Positions 1 to 10,349 of a DNA stretch of 64,000 bases are shown piece after piece. Position numbers and translations under genes: made by a program. Position 1 is the stretch's first letter. The number at the start of each line of letters is the position of its first letter. Below the pieces are notes generated by a model. The model made no database searches. It was not told the DNA's origin and saw nothing but the letters and a program-made list of their open reading frames with translations. The stretch covers positions 1-64,000 of the forward strand of contig NZ_PQGG01000012.1 in the NCBI RefSeq assembly GCF_002915595.1, in the 5' to 3' direction. Source of the DNA: Zhongshania marina. GTDB taxonomy: Bacteria; Pseudomonadota; Gammaproteobacteria; Pseudomonadales; Spongiibacteraceae.

Positions 1-20
1 ACCCGTAGTGCATTTAGGAA
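1..20 (+). repeat. IS left terminal inverted repeat
   Basis: Reads ACCCGTAGTGCATTTAGGAA. It pairs with the reverse complement of 953-972 with a single mismatch (A versus G at position 7). Confidence 0.9.
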
Positions 21-83
21 GGAGGTAAGTTACTCACCCTCATAAAGAGGTTATCATTAGTTTACGAGAAAAATGGTAACGAG

Positions 84-2305
<2,222 letters not shown>

Positions 2306-2372
2306 AAGAGAAGGGCGCTTGTCGGCGCTCTAATCTCTATCTTTAAACTGTGACAGCTTCAATATAAACTTG

Positions 2373-3605
2373 TTAAACAGAGCGTTCTTTACCGCTTGCC
2401 GCCCGCTTTTTATCGTCGGTCTGTACATAGACAGTGTCGGTTGTAGACATACTCGCATGACCTAGATCCTCAGATACATCTTTAAGCGCGCGGCCACGTT
2501 CAATCTCTAAACTCGCGCCGGTATGGCGTAGCCAATGGGTTGTCGCTTCTTTGAATTTGCTAGCATTATCCTCACCGTAGCGCGCCTTCATTTGCTCGTA
2601 AGCCTGATCAAATACTTCTTGTACCAAACGTGACAATTGCCGCGCCGTCATTCCACCGCGACCGCGAATTTTTTCAATAATAGGGTGGTTTTCACCCGCT
2701 ACCGGTAACTTATTCAGGCCTCGATGCTGTCTATATCGTGTCAAATACGCTAGAAAGCTCGGTGGCACAGTAATATCGCGAACTTTTCGGCCCTTGCCAT
2801 AAATTTTTAACCACCAGTTATTGTCATTATCTTTCCAAAAATGACTCATTATTGGCGACCATTCTGGACGGTCCGAATACTCAGATATTCGGAGAAATAG
2901 CGTTTTTAAAGAGGCAATCAGGAATAAACTGCGCTCGTATCTCGAGTCTTCGTCAGCCATTGCGTGGGCAACCTGCAAAAGAAATTGCCACTGATCCTCG
3001 CTTAAGCGTTTTACATCTTTAACCTGAGCGTCTCTAATTAAGTAGCGACAATCTTTTTTGGCAATTTGTACGGGGTTGCCGTAGCAGTATTCTTCATCGG
3101 TCAAATGTTTGTAAAACGCATTCACGGCGGTGAAGCTTGCTTGCAGGGTTTCTTGCGAGGGGTGGTATTTCTTTTTGTCAGGCTTCGAGTTGTCGCCTTT
3201 GGCAGTCATCAATCTAAATGGTGCCCATTCAGGATTACTGATGTATAAGCCACCTTTAAGATGAAATTTCTCTACATTAGATAGGCATATCCACGTTAAG
3301 GGTGGTCGCCAGCAAAAATCAATATATTCTAAGATGTCAGATTTCCGGTATTCATCGATGGGCTTGTCCTTAATTAAAAACGCCCAAAGCAGAAACTTTT
3401 CGATCTCTGAACGAAATCGTGTGTAAGTATGCTCAGATTTGTTTCGACCGATATAACAGAGAAATTCGTGACCCCAGCGCCATGCCTTAGATTTCCATTC
3501 ATCTGCATCAGCGAGTAACGATGCTAAATCGGGAAATTCCTCAATTTTTACAGCTTTAAGATCCTTGTAAGTTGGGTACAAAGGAATCGGTCTAGGAATA
3601 GCCAT
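2373..3605 (-). CDS. Tyrosine recombinase / phage-type integrase
   Basis: A 410-residue site-specific recombinase of the lambda-integrase superfamily. The N-terminal part (about 40-180) looks like a SAM-like core-binding region, and the catalytic domain follows. Probable catalytic residues are Arg239 (LFLRISEY), Lys271 (YGKGRK), His357 and Arg360 (HWLRHTG), His383 (LGHAS) and the nucleophile Tyr393 (TVYVQ). All are present, so the enzyme is probably functional. It stands alone: no excisionase, phage or conjugation genes are visible, and it points toward the metal-efflux remnant and the IS. This marks 1-3605 as the edge of an acquired or decaying island. No tRNA target is visible beside it. 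Integron-type features and the XerC/D partner context are lacking. Confidence 0.88.
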   Translation of the reverse strand: MAIPRPIPLYPTYKDLKAVKIEEFPDLASLLADADEWKSKAWRWGHEFLCYIGRNKSEHTYTRFRSEIEKFLLWAFLIKDKPIDEYRKSDILEYIDFCWRPPLTWICLSNVEKFHLKGGLYISNPEWAPFRLMTAKGDNSKPDKKKYHPSQETLQASFTAVNAFYKHLTDEEYCYGNPVQIAKKDCRYLIRDAQVKDVKRLSEDQWQFLLQVAHAMADEDSRYERSLFLIASLKTLFLRISEYSDRPEWSPIMSHFWKDNDNNWWLKIYGKGRKVRDITVPPSFLAYLTRYRQHRGLNKLPVAGENHPIIEKIRGRGGMTARQLSRLVQEVFDQAYEQMKARYGEDNASKFKEATTHWLRHTGASLEIERGRALKDVSEDLGHASMSTTDTVYVQTDDKKRAASGKERSV

Positions 3606-3671
3606 GTTTTATCCTGATACCTGATTTAGCGCACATAGACGAATATCCGCATTGTAGCAGCCTATACTCAC

Positions 3672-3701
3672 TATTTCCAATACTGGAGAGTATCGGAAAT
3701 A
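3672..3701. repeat. Near-perfect 13-bp inverted repeat upstream of the integrase
   Basis: The arms TATTTCCAATACT and AGTATCGGAAATA pair at 12 of 13 positions around a 4-nt loop. It lies about 70 bp upstream of the recombinase start, between the recombinase and the divergent eptA. It could be a regulator-binding operator, a recombination core site or an RNA hairpin. The TCTTTT that follows is too weak to call it a terminator. Confidence 0.5.
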
Positions 3702-3800
3702 TCTTTTGGTATGCTTAGCAACTCAAGCACCCCTTTAGTTCTGTGGGTGGATTATTAGGATTGATGCGCTCTATCACGTCGGTTAACGCACAAAATAAAC

Positions 3801-3817
3801 CTTAAGACTCTCTTAAC
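3801..3817 (+). promoter_or_regulatory. PmrA-like direct-repeat box upstream of eptA
   Basis: CTTAAG, five bases, CTTAAC. This closely fits the known PmrA/BasR binding pattern of two YTTAAK hexamers spaced by 5 bp. Its end is 65 bp before the eptA start codon. A further half-site-like TTTAAG occurs at 3833-3838. No pmrAB genes lie in the window. Assignment to PmrA is inferred from the motif and from the identity of the gene downstream, since eptA is the classical PmrA target. Confidence 0.5.
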
Positions 3818-3882
3818 TATGATCGAATAAAGTTTAAGTACTGCTGATTTGCTGTACCCACGATATCGAGAAAACTTGCTTA

Positions 3883-5538
3883 ATGAACACTTCGCCTAAG
3901 TTTAGACCTCTAATAAAAAAGTTACTCCCTGAATACTTAACATTGATTATTCTGGCGTTATTTTTGTGCCTGAGCGCAAATCTGAGATTCTTCCAAAAAG
4001 TATTAGACATATACCCCTGGGCTAGCAACCAAGGATTCATTTGTTCTTTGGTCTTGCTGCTGTTTGCATGCCTACTTTTTTTTGCGGCGCTTTTTAGTGT
4101 TGTTCTGTCGGTTAGAGTGACGGCGGTGATATTTTTATTAGTCGCTGCCTCTAGCGCACATTTTTCGGACAGCTTCGGCACGGTTATAGATAGCGACATG
4201 CTGCGAAATGTATTAGAAACAAATGTAGCTGAATCGGCCGATTTATTAAACCCATCGCTTGGTTTACGGCTTTTATTGTTAGGCTTTCTACCCGCCCTGT
4301 TTATTTGGCGTTTTTCCGCAAGTGGCACTGGGTTTATAAGCTCGGCGCTGAAAAATGGGCTTATTTCGATAATTACGTTAGGCATCGCAGCTGCTTGTAT
4401 CGCTGGTTTTAGCAGTCAATATGCGAGTTTCTTTAGGGAGCATAAGCCGGTTAGGTACTATATCAACCCCGCCTACCCTATCTATTCGGCAATTAACTTG
4501 GGCGCTAGCTTTATACCTAAAGGCCCACCGCGACCCTTTCAAGCACTGCAAGCACAGGCAAATATCGTTGAAGAACAAGAAGCACACTCGGAGCTAATTG
4601 TTCTAGTGATAGGTGAAACGGCTAGAGCGGATCACTTTTCATTGAATGGCTATGAACGTGAAACGAACCCTCAGCTTGCCAAACAGGATCGTCTAATCAG
4701 CTATTCCAATATCCAGTCCTGCGGTACAGCAACGGCGATTTCGGTGCCCTGCATGTTTTCCTATTCGACACACGCTAATTTTGACCTGAAGAGCGCTCGA
4801 AACACGGAAAACGGTTTAGATTTGCTAAAGTCTGCGGGTGTTAATGTGTTGTGGCGAGATAATAATTCTGACTCAAAGGGGGTGGCAGATAGAGTAGAGT
4901 ATGAAAATTTTAGATCGCCAGGCCTTAATCCGATATGCGATTCAGAATGCCGAGATATAGGAATGTTAGGAGGCCTTCAGGAGTATGTTGACGGTCATTC
5001 TGGCGATACCCTAATTGTGCTTCATCAAATGGGTAGCCACGGCCCAGCTTACTTTGCGCGCTATCCAAAGGAATTTGAGAAATTTACACCTTCCTGCAGA
5101 TCTGCAGAGCTTTCTGAATGCAGCCAACAGGAGGTTATCAACGCCTACGACAACACTATTTTATACACAGACTATTTTCTATCTCAGGTAATTCGATTTT
5201 TAGAATCAAACTCCAGCCGTTATGAGACAGCGATGTTTTACGTAAGCGATCATGGTGAATCCCTCGGTGAATCTGGAATCTACCTGCATGGCATGCCCTA
5301 CGGCTTCGCTCCTAGGGCGCAAACTCACGTCCCGGTGTTAGCTTGGGTTGGTGCGTCATCTGATATTGATTACGAACAGAGCAAATTACTAAAGGACACC
5401 GCAAATACCCACGATGCGGTTTTTGATACCTTGATGACTATATTCGAAGTAACGACATCGTTACTTCCTACGTCAGCAGCGCAGCTAGTTATACTTAAAC
5501 CTGAGGAGGAAGAGGAAGTAGCCAGTGTCCCCCACTAA
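3883..5538 (+). CDS. eptA: Lipid A phosphoethanolamine transferase (EptA/PmrC/MCR type)
   Basis: An inner-membrane enzyme that transfers phosphoethanolamine from phosphatidylethanolamine to lipid A on the periplasmic side. This lowers surface charge and raises tolerance to polymyxins and cationic peptides. The 551 residues comprise about five N-terminal transmembrane helices (roughly 18-35, 50-70, 75-95, 128-145, 158-176) and a periplasmic sulfatase-fold domain from about 235. Residues matching the MCR-1/EptA active site are visible: Glu245 (VIGETARADH), the nucleophile Thr284 in the CGTATAISVPC context, Asp456-His457 (VSDHGESLGE) and His469. Paired cysteines in the periplasmic domain are as expected for the family. 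A PmrA-like box precedes it, and the next gene overlaps its 3' end by 14 bp, which implies coupled translation. It is the chromosomal EptA type, with nothing to indicate recent mobility except its position beside the integrase region. Confidence 0.9.
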   Translation: MNTSPKFRPLIKKLLPEYLTLIILALFLCLSANLRFFQKVLDIYPWASNQGFICSLVLLLFACLLFFAALFSVVLSVRVTAVIFLLVAASSAHFSDSFGTVIDSDMLRNVLETNVAESADLLNPSLGLRLLLLGFLPALFIWRFSASGTGFISSALKNGLISIITLGIAAACIAGFSSQYASFFREHKPVRYYINPAYPIYSAINLGASFIPKGPPRPFQALQAQANIVEEQEAHSELIVLVIGETARADHFSLNGYERETNPQLAKQDRLISYSNIQSCGTATAISVPCMFSYSTHANFDLKSARNTENGLDLLKSAGVNVLWRDNNSDSKGVADRVEYENFRSPGLNPICDSECRDIGMLGGLQEYVDGHSGDTLIVLHQMGSHGPAYFARYPKEFEKFTPSCRSAELSECSQQEVINAYDNTILYTDYFLSQVIRFLESNSSRYETAMFYVSDHGESLGESGIYLHGMPYGFAPRAQTHVPVLAWVGASSDIDYEQSKLLKDTANTHDAVFDTLMTIFEVTTSLLPTSAAQLVILKPEEEEEVASVPH

Positions 5539-6220
5539 ACATATTGCTGCCTCTCTTGCCGCCCTAGTCGCGTTAATGGTCTTTTTTGAGCTTACAAACT
5601 TCGATCTCTGGGTGCAAGACTTTCTATACACGCCACAATCTGAAGAATGGCTGTTAAGCACATCGAACTCGCCACTCTATTTTATTTTTTATGATGGCCC
5701 TAAAAAGTTACTAGTCTTTTTTGAGTTGGCTTTATTGTTTGTGGCTATTTTTTTCAATCAGCGAGGTCTATTCAAGCACTATCAGCAGGGTATTTTGATC
5801 GTGTTGATTGCCCTACCACTTGGGCCCGCTCTGGTGTCGTCGTTAAAAAGCAGCACAAATGTCGCCTGCCCCTATGCTCTTGTGGATTACGGTGGGAAAT
5901 TATCCTATATAGGCGTCTTAGAATCCTACCCAGAAGACAGCCAACCACAAAAGCGGCAGCGATGTTTTCCAGCAGGCCACGCGAGCGGTGGGTTTGCGCT
6001 ATTGGCGCTCTACTACCTACCCAAGTCCCGACGCAATAAAAATAAGATGCTTGCTCTGGCAATGATTGCCGGTACTTTAATGGGGGGTTACAAGATGATG
6101 GTTGGACACCACTTTCTAAGCCATACATTGGTATCAATGGTGATTTGCTGGCTAGTTGTGAATATTGTCGCCCTGTTGGTCTTACCGTGGCGAAGTATGA
6201 ACTCTTCAGTGCTCGATTAG
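5525..6220 (+). CDS. PAP2-family membrane phosphatase, probable lipid A phosphatase (LpxE/LpxF-like)
   Basis: A 231-residue polytopic inner-membrane phosphatase of the PAP2/type 2 phosphatidic acid phosphatase superfamily. Three motifs are visible: K108-x6-CP (the variant of KX6RP with Cys in place of Arg), the central FPAGHASG with His152 (normally SGH), and K190-x5-H196-x3-H200 in place of the usual R-x5-H-x3-D. Predicted membrane segments lie at about 7-23, 62-78, 90-107, 153-166, 174-190 and 200-223. It starts inside eptA with a 14-bp overlap, so the two are almost certainly co-translated. Paired LpxE and EptA enzymes are known in Helicobacter, where one removes the lipid A 1-phosphate and the other adds phosphoethanolamine. 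A similar role, or recycling of a phosphorylated lipid, is inferred here. Undecaprenyl-pyrophosphatase or phosphatidylglycerophosphatase activity is the alternative. Confidence 0.78.
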   Translation: MSPTKHIAASLAALVALMVFFELTNFDLWVQDFLYTPQSEEWLLSTSNSPLYFIFYDGPKKLLVFFELALLFVAIFFNQRGLFKHYQQGILIVLIALPLGPALVSSLKSSTNVACPYALVDYGGKLSYIGVLESYPEDSQPQKRQRCFPAGHASGGFALLALYYLPKSRRNKNKMLALAMIAGTLMGGYKMMVGHHFLSHTLVSMVICWLVVNIVALLVLPWRSMNSSVLD

Positions 6221-6445
6221 CCCCCCCTCTCGCGAAGCCAAGTAATCGATGAACACACTGAGTGAGTGCTTATTTTTTGAGCAGCGATGCTTATTGTTTT
6301 TTTAGTCAACATAGAAATGTAGCGTGCTTTAACGCCATCATACGTGGTTCTCCGGAGCGGTCTGTATTATGATTATGCCGGTTCTTACTCTGGCTGACGC
6401 TCCGTCATCCGTGCCTGAATGATAACTAATAAGGATTGTAATTCT

Positions 6446-7951
6446 ATGGATCAAAGTATGGTGCGCGCCTTTGCGGGCAATTTTCTCGGTAATGCGCCAT
6501 TGTGGTATAAAAAAACCATCATTGGCTTCTTGATATTAAATCCCATCCTGTTTTATACGGCCGGCCCTTTTGTAGCAGGCTGGGCGCTTATTGCGGAGTT
6601 TATTTTTGCCCTCGCGATGGCATTGAAGTGCTACCCCCTCCAGCCTGGCGGCTTACTTGCCATTGAGGCTATCGTGATCGGGATGGCATCGCCAGAAACC
6701 GTGTACATGGAGGCTAAAAACAATTTCGAAGTAATCCTGCTGCTCGTATTTATGGTCGCAGGTATCTACTTCATGAAGAACCTGCTGTTATTTGTTTTTA
6801 CCAAATTATTGCTTGGAATTCGCTCTAAGATAGCCTTGTCATTGGTCTTCTCGAGTATGGCAGCCATACTAAGTGCCTTCCTAGATGCTTTAACAGTAAC
6901 GGCAGTGTTGATCGCTGTAGGTATTGGCTTTTATTCGGTGTATCACCGCGTAGCCTCCGGCGGGCACCATTCACACCATGATCATGATCATGGCGATGAC
7001 AATAAAGTCACAGAAAATTCTCGCGCTGACCTTGAACAATTTCGTGCCTTCCTGCGCAGTTTGCTAATGCACGGCGCGGTGGGTACTGCGCTTGGCGGTG
7101 TGTGTACATTGGTCGGTGAGCCGCAAAACCTACTGATTGCAGAAAAAATGGGCTGGAGCTTTATTCACTTTTTCCAAGTGATGGCGCCAATTACCATGCC
7201 GGTTTTATTTGCTGGTCTTTGCACCTGTGCCTTACTAGAAGTGTTTGGCTGGTTTGGCTACGGCGCAAAATTGCCTGATTCAGTGCGCAATGTTCTAGTT
7301 GAATACGATAAAGAGCAAGATGAGAAAAGAACCCCCTCGGACGTTGCAGAGCTTATTATTCAAGGCTTAGTCGCCATATTTTTAGTCATCGGACTAGCCT
7401 TGCATTTGGCTCCCGTGGGCTTGATTGGTTTAACGATTATTGTATTGCAAACGGCCTTTAACGGTATCGTTGATGAACATCGCATTGGTCACGCCTTTGA
7501 AGAGGCACTGCCCTTTACCGCCTTATTGGTCGTGTTCTTTGCCATTGTTGGGGTAATTCACGAGCAGCATTTATTCAAGCCGATTATCGACTCGGTACTG
7601 GCAATGGAAGGCCAAGCTCGTACTGTCATGTTCTTCGTTGCTAACGGCTTGCTAAGTGTGATCAGCGATAACGTGTTTGTGGCAACAGTTTATATCAATG
7701 AAGTGAAAGCAGCCTTTGATGCGGGTAATCTGACCCGTGAAGAACTCGAGCACTTGGCTGTCGCCATCAATACTGGAACGAATATCCCCAGTGTTGGCAC
7801 GCCAAATGGTCAGGCGGCGTTCTTGTTCTTATTGACCTCTGCCCTCGCCCCGCTGATTCGTTTGTCTTACGGTAAAATGGTTATTATGGCTCTGCCATAT
7901 ACCATCGTAATGAGCAGCGTTGCAGTTACTGCAGTGTGGTTCTTTGATTAA
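6446..7951 (+). CDS. nhaB: Na+/H+ antiporter NhaB
   Basis: An electrogenic inner-membrane sodium/proton antiporter for sodium and pH homeostasis. The first ATG in frame is at 6419. The start chosen is ATG 6446, because the protein then begins as E. coli NhaB does (residues before NFLGxxPxWYK) and AAGGA precedes it at 6431-6435. The 501 residues carry the family segments [36 protein letters not shown] and the C-terminal [37 protein letters not shown]. The cytoplasmic or periplasmic loop at about 172-190 is unusually rich in histidine and aspartate (HHSHHDHDH at 174-182), unlike the E. coli protein. A strong hairpin terminator follows. In P. aeruginosa nhaB also lies close to fimL. Confidence 0.95.
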   Translation: MDQSMVRAFAGNFLGNAPLWYKKTIIGFLILNPILFYTAGPFVAGWALIAEFIFALAMALKCYPLQPGGLLAIEAIVIGMASPETVYMEAKNNFEVILLLVFMVAGIYFMKNLLLFVFTKLLLGIRSKIALSLVFSSMAAILSAFLDALTVTAVLIAVGIGFYSVYHRVASGGHHSHHDHDHGDDNKVTENSRADLEQFRAFLRSLLMHGAVGTALGGVCTLVGEPQNLLIAEKMGWSFIHFFQVMAPITMPVLFAGLCTCALLEVFGWFGYGAKLPDSVRNVLVEYDKEQDEKRTPSDVAELIIQGLVAIFLVIGLALHLAPVGLIGLTIIVLQTAFNGIVDEHRIGHAFEEALPFTALLVVFFAIVGVIHEQHLFKPIIDSVLAMEGQARTVMFFVANGLLSVISDNVFVATVYINEVKAAFDAGNLTREELEHLAVAINTGTNIPSVGTPNGQAAFLFLLTSALAPLIRLSYGKMVIMALPYTIVMSSVAVTAVWFFD

Positions 7952-7974
7952 AACCTTAGTCAAAAGCACTCACT

Positions 7975-8000
7975 AAAAAAGGGCCACGCGGCCCTTTTTT
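7975..8000. terminator. Bidirectional rho-independent terminator
   Basis: A GGGCC/GGCCC stem extended by six A:T pairs on each side, with a T run on both strands. It lies between the 3' ends of nhaB (+) and the pseudopilin gene (-), so it can serve both. Confidence 0.85.
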
Positions 8001-8021
8001 AGTTTTAAAGATCGTAACATT

Positions 8022-8519
8022 CTAGTCGAAATAATTTTCGTCGCTACGAAACCGAATAGAAATATCCTGATTCATTTTCTTACCATTAGGTTTTGCGTCA
8101 GCACCAAGAGTGGTTATTTCAAAGCCAGGAGGAGAATCAGAGCTCTTATATAAATAGGCATTATTCCATGGGTCTTGGGTAAGGCTAGCGCGGCCGATAT
8201 AAGGCCCCTTCCATAACGGCGCCAACGGAGGCGTTTGAGGCTGTATATAAAGCGCCGCCAAGCCTTGCTGGCTGCTTGGGTAGCGTTTGTTATCGAGCTT
8301 GTATTGGTGTAAGGCCGTAGATAGGCGCCTAAAATCGTTATTTACCTGCTCACTCATCGCGCTTCCGAGCCGCTGATAAATAATACTGCCGACTGCAAGA
8401 GCAATGGCAGCGGTAATAGCCAGGATTAATAGTAACTCCCAGCGTTTAATGCCCTGCTGGCGGTGTCGGCTTGGCGTTTTTTCCAGGCTTTTTTCTTTAG
8501 CGCAGAGTACGTCAGTCAA
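8022..8519 (-). CDS. Orphan GspG-like type II secretion pseudopilin
   Basis: A 165-residue pilin-like protein. After a basic 23-residue leader ending in Gly comes the N-methylation/helix region IKRWELLLILAITAAIAL, with Glu at mature position +5 but Ile rather than Phe or Met at +1. The C-terminal half has the major-pseudopilin signature: NKRYPSSQQGLAAL, WKGPYIG, DPWNNAYLY, PGFEITTLGADAKPNG and a terminal DI segment. The mature protein would be anchored in the inner membrane after prepilin peptidase processing. The start is TTG at 8519, preceded by GAGTGG on the minus strand. No ATG exists upstream of the pilin helix in this frame. No other gsp gene is nearby. It could be a minor pilin used by a remote T2SS or type IV pilus, or a free-standing descendant. 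The next gene on the strand, sohB, lies 75 bp upstream. Confidence 0.75.
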   Translation of the reverse strand: MTDVLCAKEKSLEKTPSRHRQQGIKRWELLLILAITAAIALAVGSIIYQRLGSAMSEQVNNDFRRLSTALHQYKLDNKRYPSSQQGLAALYIQPQTPPLAPLWKGPYIGRASLTQDPWNNAYLYKSSDSPPGFEITTLGADAKPNGKKMNQDISIRFRSDENYFD

Positions 8520-8594
8520 ATATTTACCACTCTTTAAACTGATACTTAATATTAGTTTTAATACGCTTATGCGCGATAGGCTAACTGCCTAATT

Positions 8595-9629
8595 TCATAC
8601 ATTCCAGCGACTTTGGCTTAATTTACCTATAACCGCATTAAGGCTGCGGCTAAGTGCGCCCTCGGCGGCAAAGCCCAAGCGTTCAGGTAAACTGCGCTTT
8701 TGACGATATTTAACAGAAAATATATCGGTATCGGCTCGCTTGCTTAGCAGGTAGTCGTCACTGGTACGAATTTCATCTATTAACTTCTGATCTAGAGCAC
8801 GTTTCCCGTACCACACCTCGCCGGTTGCGATATGATCGATATCGAGTTCTGGTCGATTCTCGCTGACAAATTCTTTAAATAGAACGTGGGTATCCTCAAG
8901 CTCTTCTTTAAATTTTTGCCGACCCTCTTCAGTGTTTTCGCCAACCATCGTCAAGGTACGCTTATGGGCACCTGCGGTATGTAGCTCTATGTCAACATCG
9001 TGCTTTTTTAATAGCCGGTTAAAGTTTGGAAGTTGCGCAACTACTCCAATCGAACCGATGACTGCAAATGGGGCTGCCAGTATACGATTACCAATACACG
9101 CCATCATATAGCCGCCGCTAGCAGCAACGCGATCTATAGCGATAGTAAGTGGAATACCGTGACTCCGAATACGTTGCAATTGCGATGACGCCAACCCGTA
9201 GCTATGTACCATTCCACCCGGGCTTTCTAATCTGAGTAGAATTTCGTCTTCAGGCTTGGCAACAGTGAGTACAGCGGATATTTCATGGCGGAGAAATTCC
9301 ACCTCAGAAGCGCTCATATCACCGTCAAAATCGAGCACAAATAAGCGTTTACGCTGCTCTTGGGTGTTTTTCTTGCGATCCTGCTTTTCTTGCTTCTTCT
9401 TAGCTTTACGCTCTTTTTTAAAGGCGTCTTCGTCGAGAATTTCGAACTTCAGCATGTCTTCCCAATCCTCAAACTTGTGGTTTAAGGTGGTGACTTCTAT
9501 ATGCCCTTCACTGCTATCCCGCTTATTGCGCTGACTCGCTACGGCGATGGCACTGACAACAACGATAACGGCAACAAGGATAGTGACCGATTTGGCCAAA
9601 AATAAGCCGTATTCCGATAAAAATTCCAA
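8595..9629 (-). CDS. sohB: Inner-membrane peptidase SohB (S49 family)
   Basis: A serine protease of the SppA/SohB family, anchored by one N-terminal transmembrane helix (about 13-31) with the protease domain in the periplasm. It can substitute partly for DegP in E. coli. Residues 60-95 form a highly charged Lys/Glu-rich linker as in other SohB proteins. The Ser/Lys dyad is Ser171 (RVAASGGYMMA) and Lys223 (HKRTLTMVGENTEEG). ESPGGMVHSYGLASSQL precedes it. The start is TTG at 9629. The protein then begins MEFLSEYGLFLAKS, matching the E. coli N-terminus, and GGGAG lies 8 bp upstream, so the non-ATG start is well supported. Length 344 is normal. Confidence 0.93.
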   Translation of the reverse strand: MEFLSEYGLFLAKSVTILVAVIVVVSAIAVASQRNKRDSSEGHIEVTTLNHKFEDWEDMLKFEILDEDAFKKERKAKKKQEKQDRKKNTQEQRKRLFVLDFDGDMSASEVEFLRHEISAVLTVAKPEDEILLRLESPGGMVHSYGLASSQLQRIRSHGIPLTIAIDRVAASGGYMMACIGNRILAAPFAVIGSIGVVAQLPNFNRLLKKHDVDIELHTAGAHKRTLTMVGENTEEGRQKFKEELEDTHVLFKEFVSENRPELDIDHIATGEVWYGKRALDQKLIDEIRTSDDYLLSKRADTDIFSVKYRQKRSLPERLGFAAEGALSRSLNAVIGKLSQSRWNV

Positions 9630-9689
9630 CTAAGTACTCCCAGATTGGTATAAAAAGTGGCACATAGTGTTATGTGAAGGACCGCTAAG

Positions 9690-10337
9690 TCAAGTTGGCC
9701 AATTGCCTAAGGCCTTGACTGCTATTGGGTTTTCGGCCCGAATAAATAAGCCGCTACGCCCTAAGTAGACGTTAAACTGCGCGCCATCAACCATTGGGGC
9801 AAAAACCGCGTTCCCATAGTCGGCCTCTACCCATTTATGAAAAAATTCGCTGCGGCGCAACCAAGTCCATATGTCTACGGGTTCAGAAAGATTTATTAAA
9901 TAAACGGTGCGAGTTAAATTACGCTCTTCTTCTATGCTTTGGTAACGACCAGTCAGGCGCTCTAGACGGAATAGATTGTCAAAGCCCAAGCGGGCGACCG
10001 GCAAAGCCCAACGGATGACTCTGCTGTCGAGCTGCCATTGATCCCCCATTAAAAGAAAGGTTTGCATGGGTTCTTCGTTAGCGGTATCTACGCTGACAAT
10101 ATATTGCTGCTTCTCTTTGCCTGCGATAAAAACTCTTGCCACAAGCTGTTCATCTGCTAAATGACGGTAGCTATAAACGTCTTTAGTAACAATCACAGCC
10201 ATAGCAGTGAAACTTACGGATAAGATTACCGCGAGAAGACCACTGAAGACGTGTCGTCGCAGGCGTAAGACAGCCATAAGACACAGCAAAACGCCAAAAC
10301 CTGTCAATATCAATAATATTTGGTCTAGACCGATCAT
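9690..10337 (-). CDS. Conserved membrane protein of unknown function next to fimL
   Basis: A 215-residue protein with two N-terminal transmembrane helices (about 5-23 and 31-50), then a soluble, probably periplasmic, domain of about 160 residues. That domain is rich in beta-like strands and aromatic residues (WQLDSRVIRWALP, LTGRYQSIEEERN, DIWTWLRRSEFF). It has no recognised catalytic motif. It begins 12 bp after the fimL stop on the same strand with AAGGAT upstream, so it is likely in the fimL transcript. The architecture resembles small membrane proteins often annotated loosely as efflux proteins in pseudomonads, but the sequence gives no support for transport. Function unknown. Confidence 0.7.
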   Translation of the reverse strand: MIGLDQILLILTGFGVLLCLMAVLRLRRHVFSGLLAVILSVSFTAMAVIVTKDVYSYRHLADEQLVARVFIAGKEKQQYIVSVDTANEEPMQTFLLMGDQWQLDSRVIRWALPVARLGFDNLFRLERLTGRYQSIEEERNLTRTVYLINLSEPVDIWTWLRRSEFFHKWVEADYGNAVFAPMVDGAQFNVYLGRSGLFIRAENPIAVKALGNWPT

Positions 10338-10349
10338 TTTTGCATATCC

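Noticed and set aside
2306-2345. Terminator after the efflux pump remnant
   Set aside because: GGGCGC/GCGCTC gives only a weak stem with a G:T pair and no T run follows.
3834-4385. 183-codon open frame antisense to eptA
   Set aside because: It lies opposite well-conserved EptA codons, has no ribosome binding site and no protein-like composition; a shadow of the real gene.
6221-6445. Sodium- or lithium-sensing riboswitch before nhaB
   Set aside because: The 225-bp leader has some short dyads, but no conserved aptamer could be matched with confidence.
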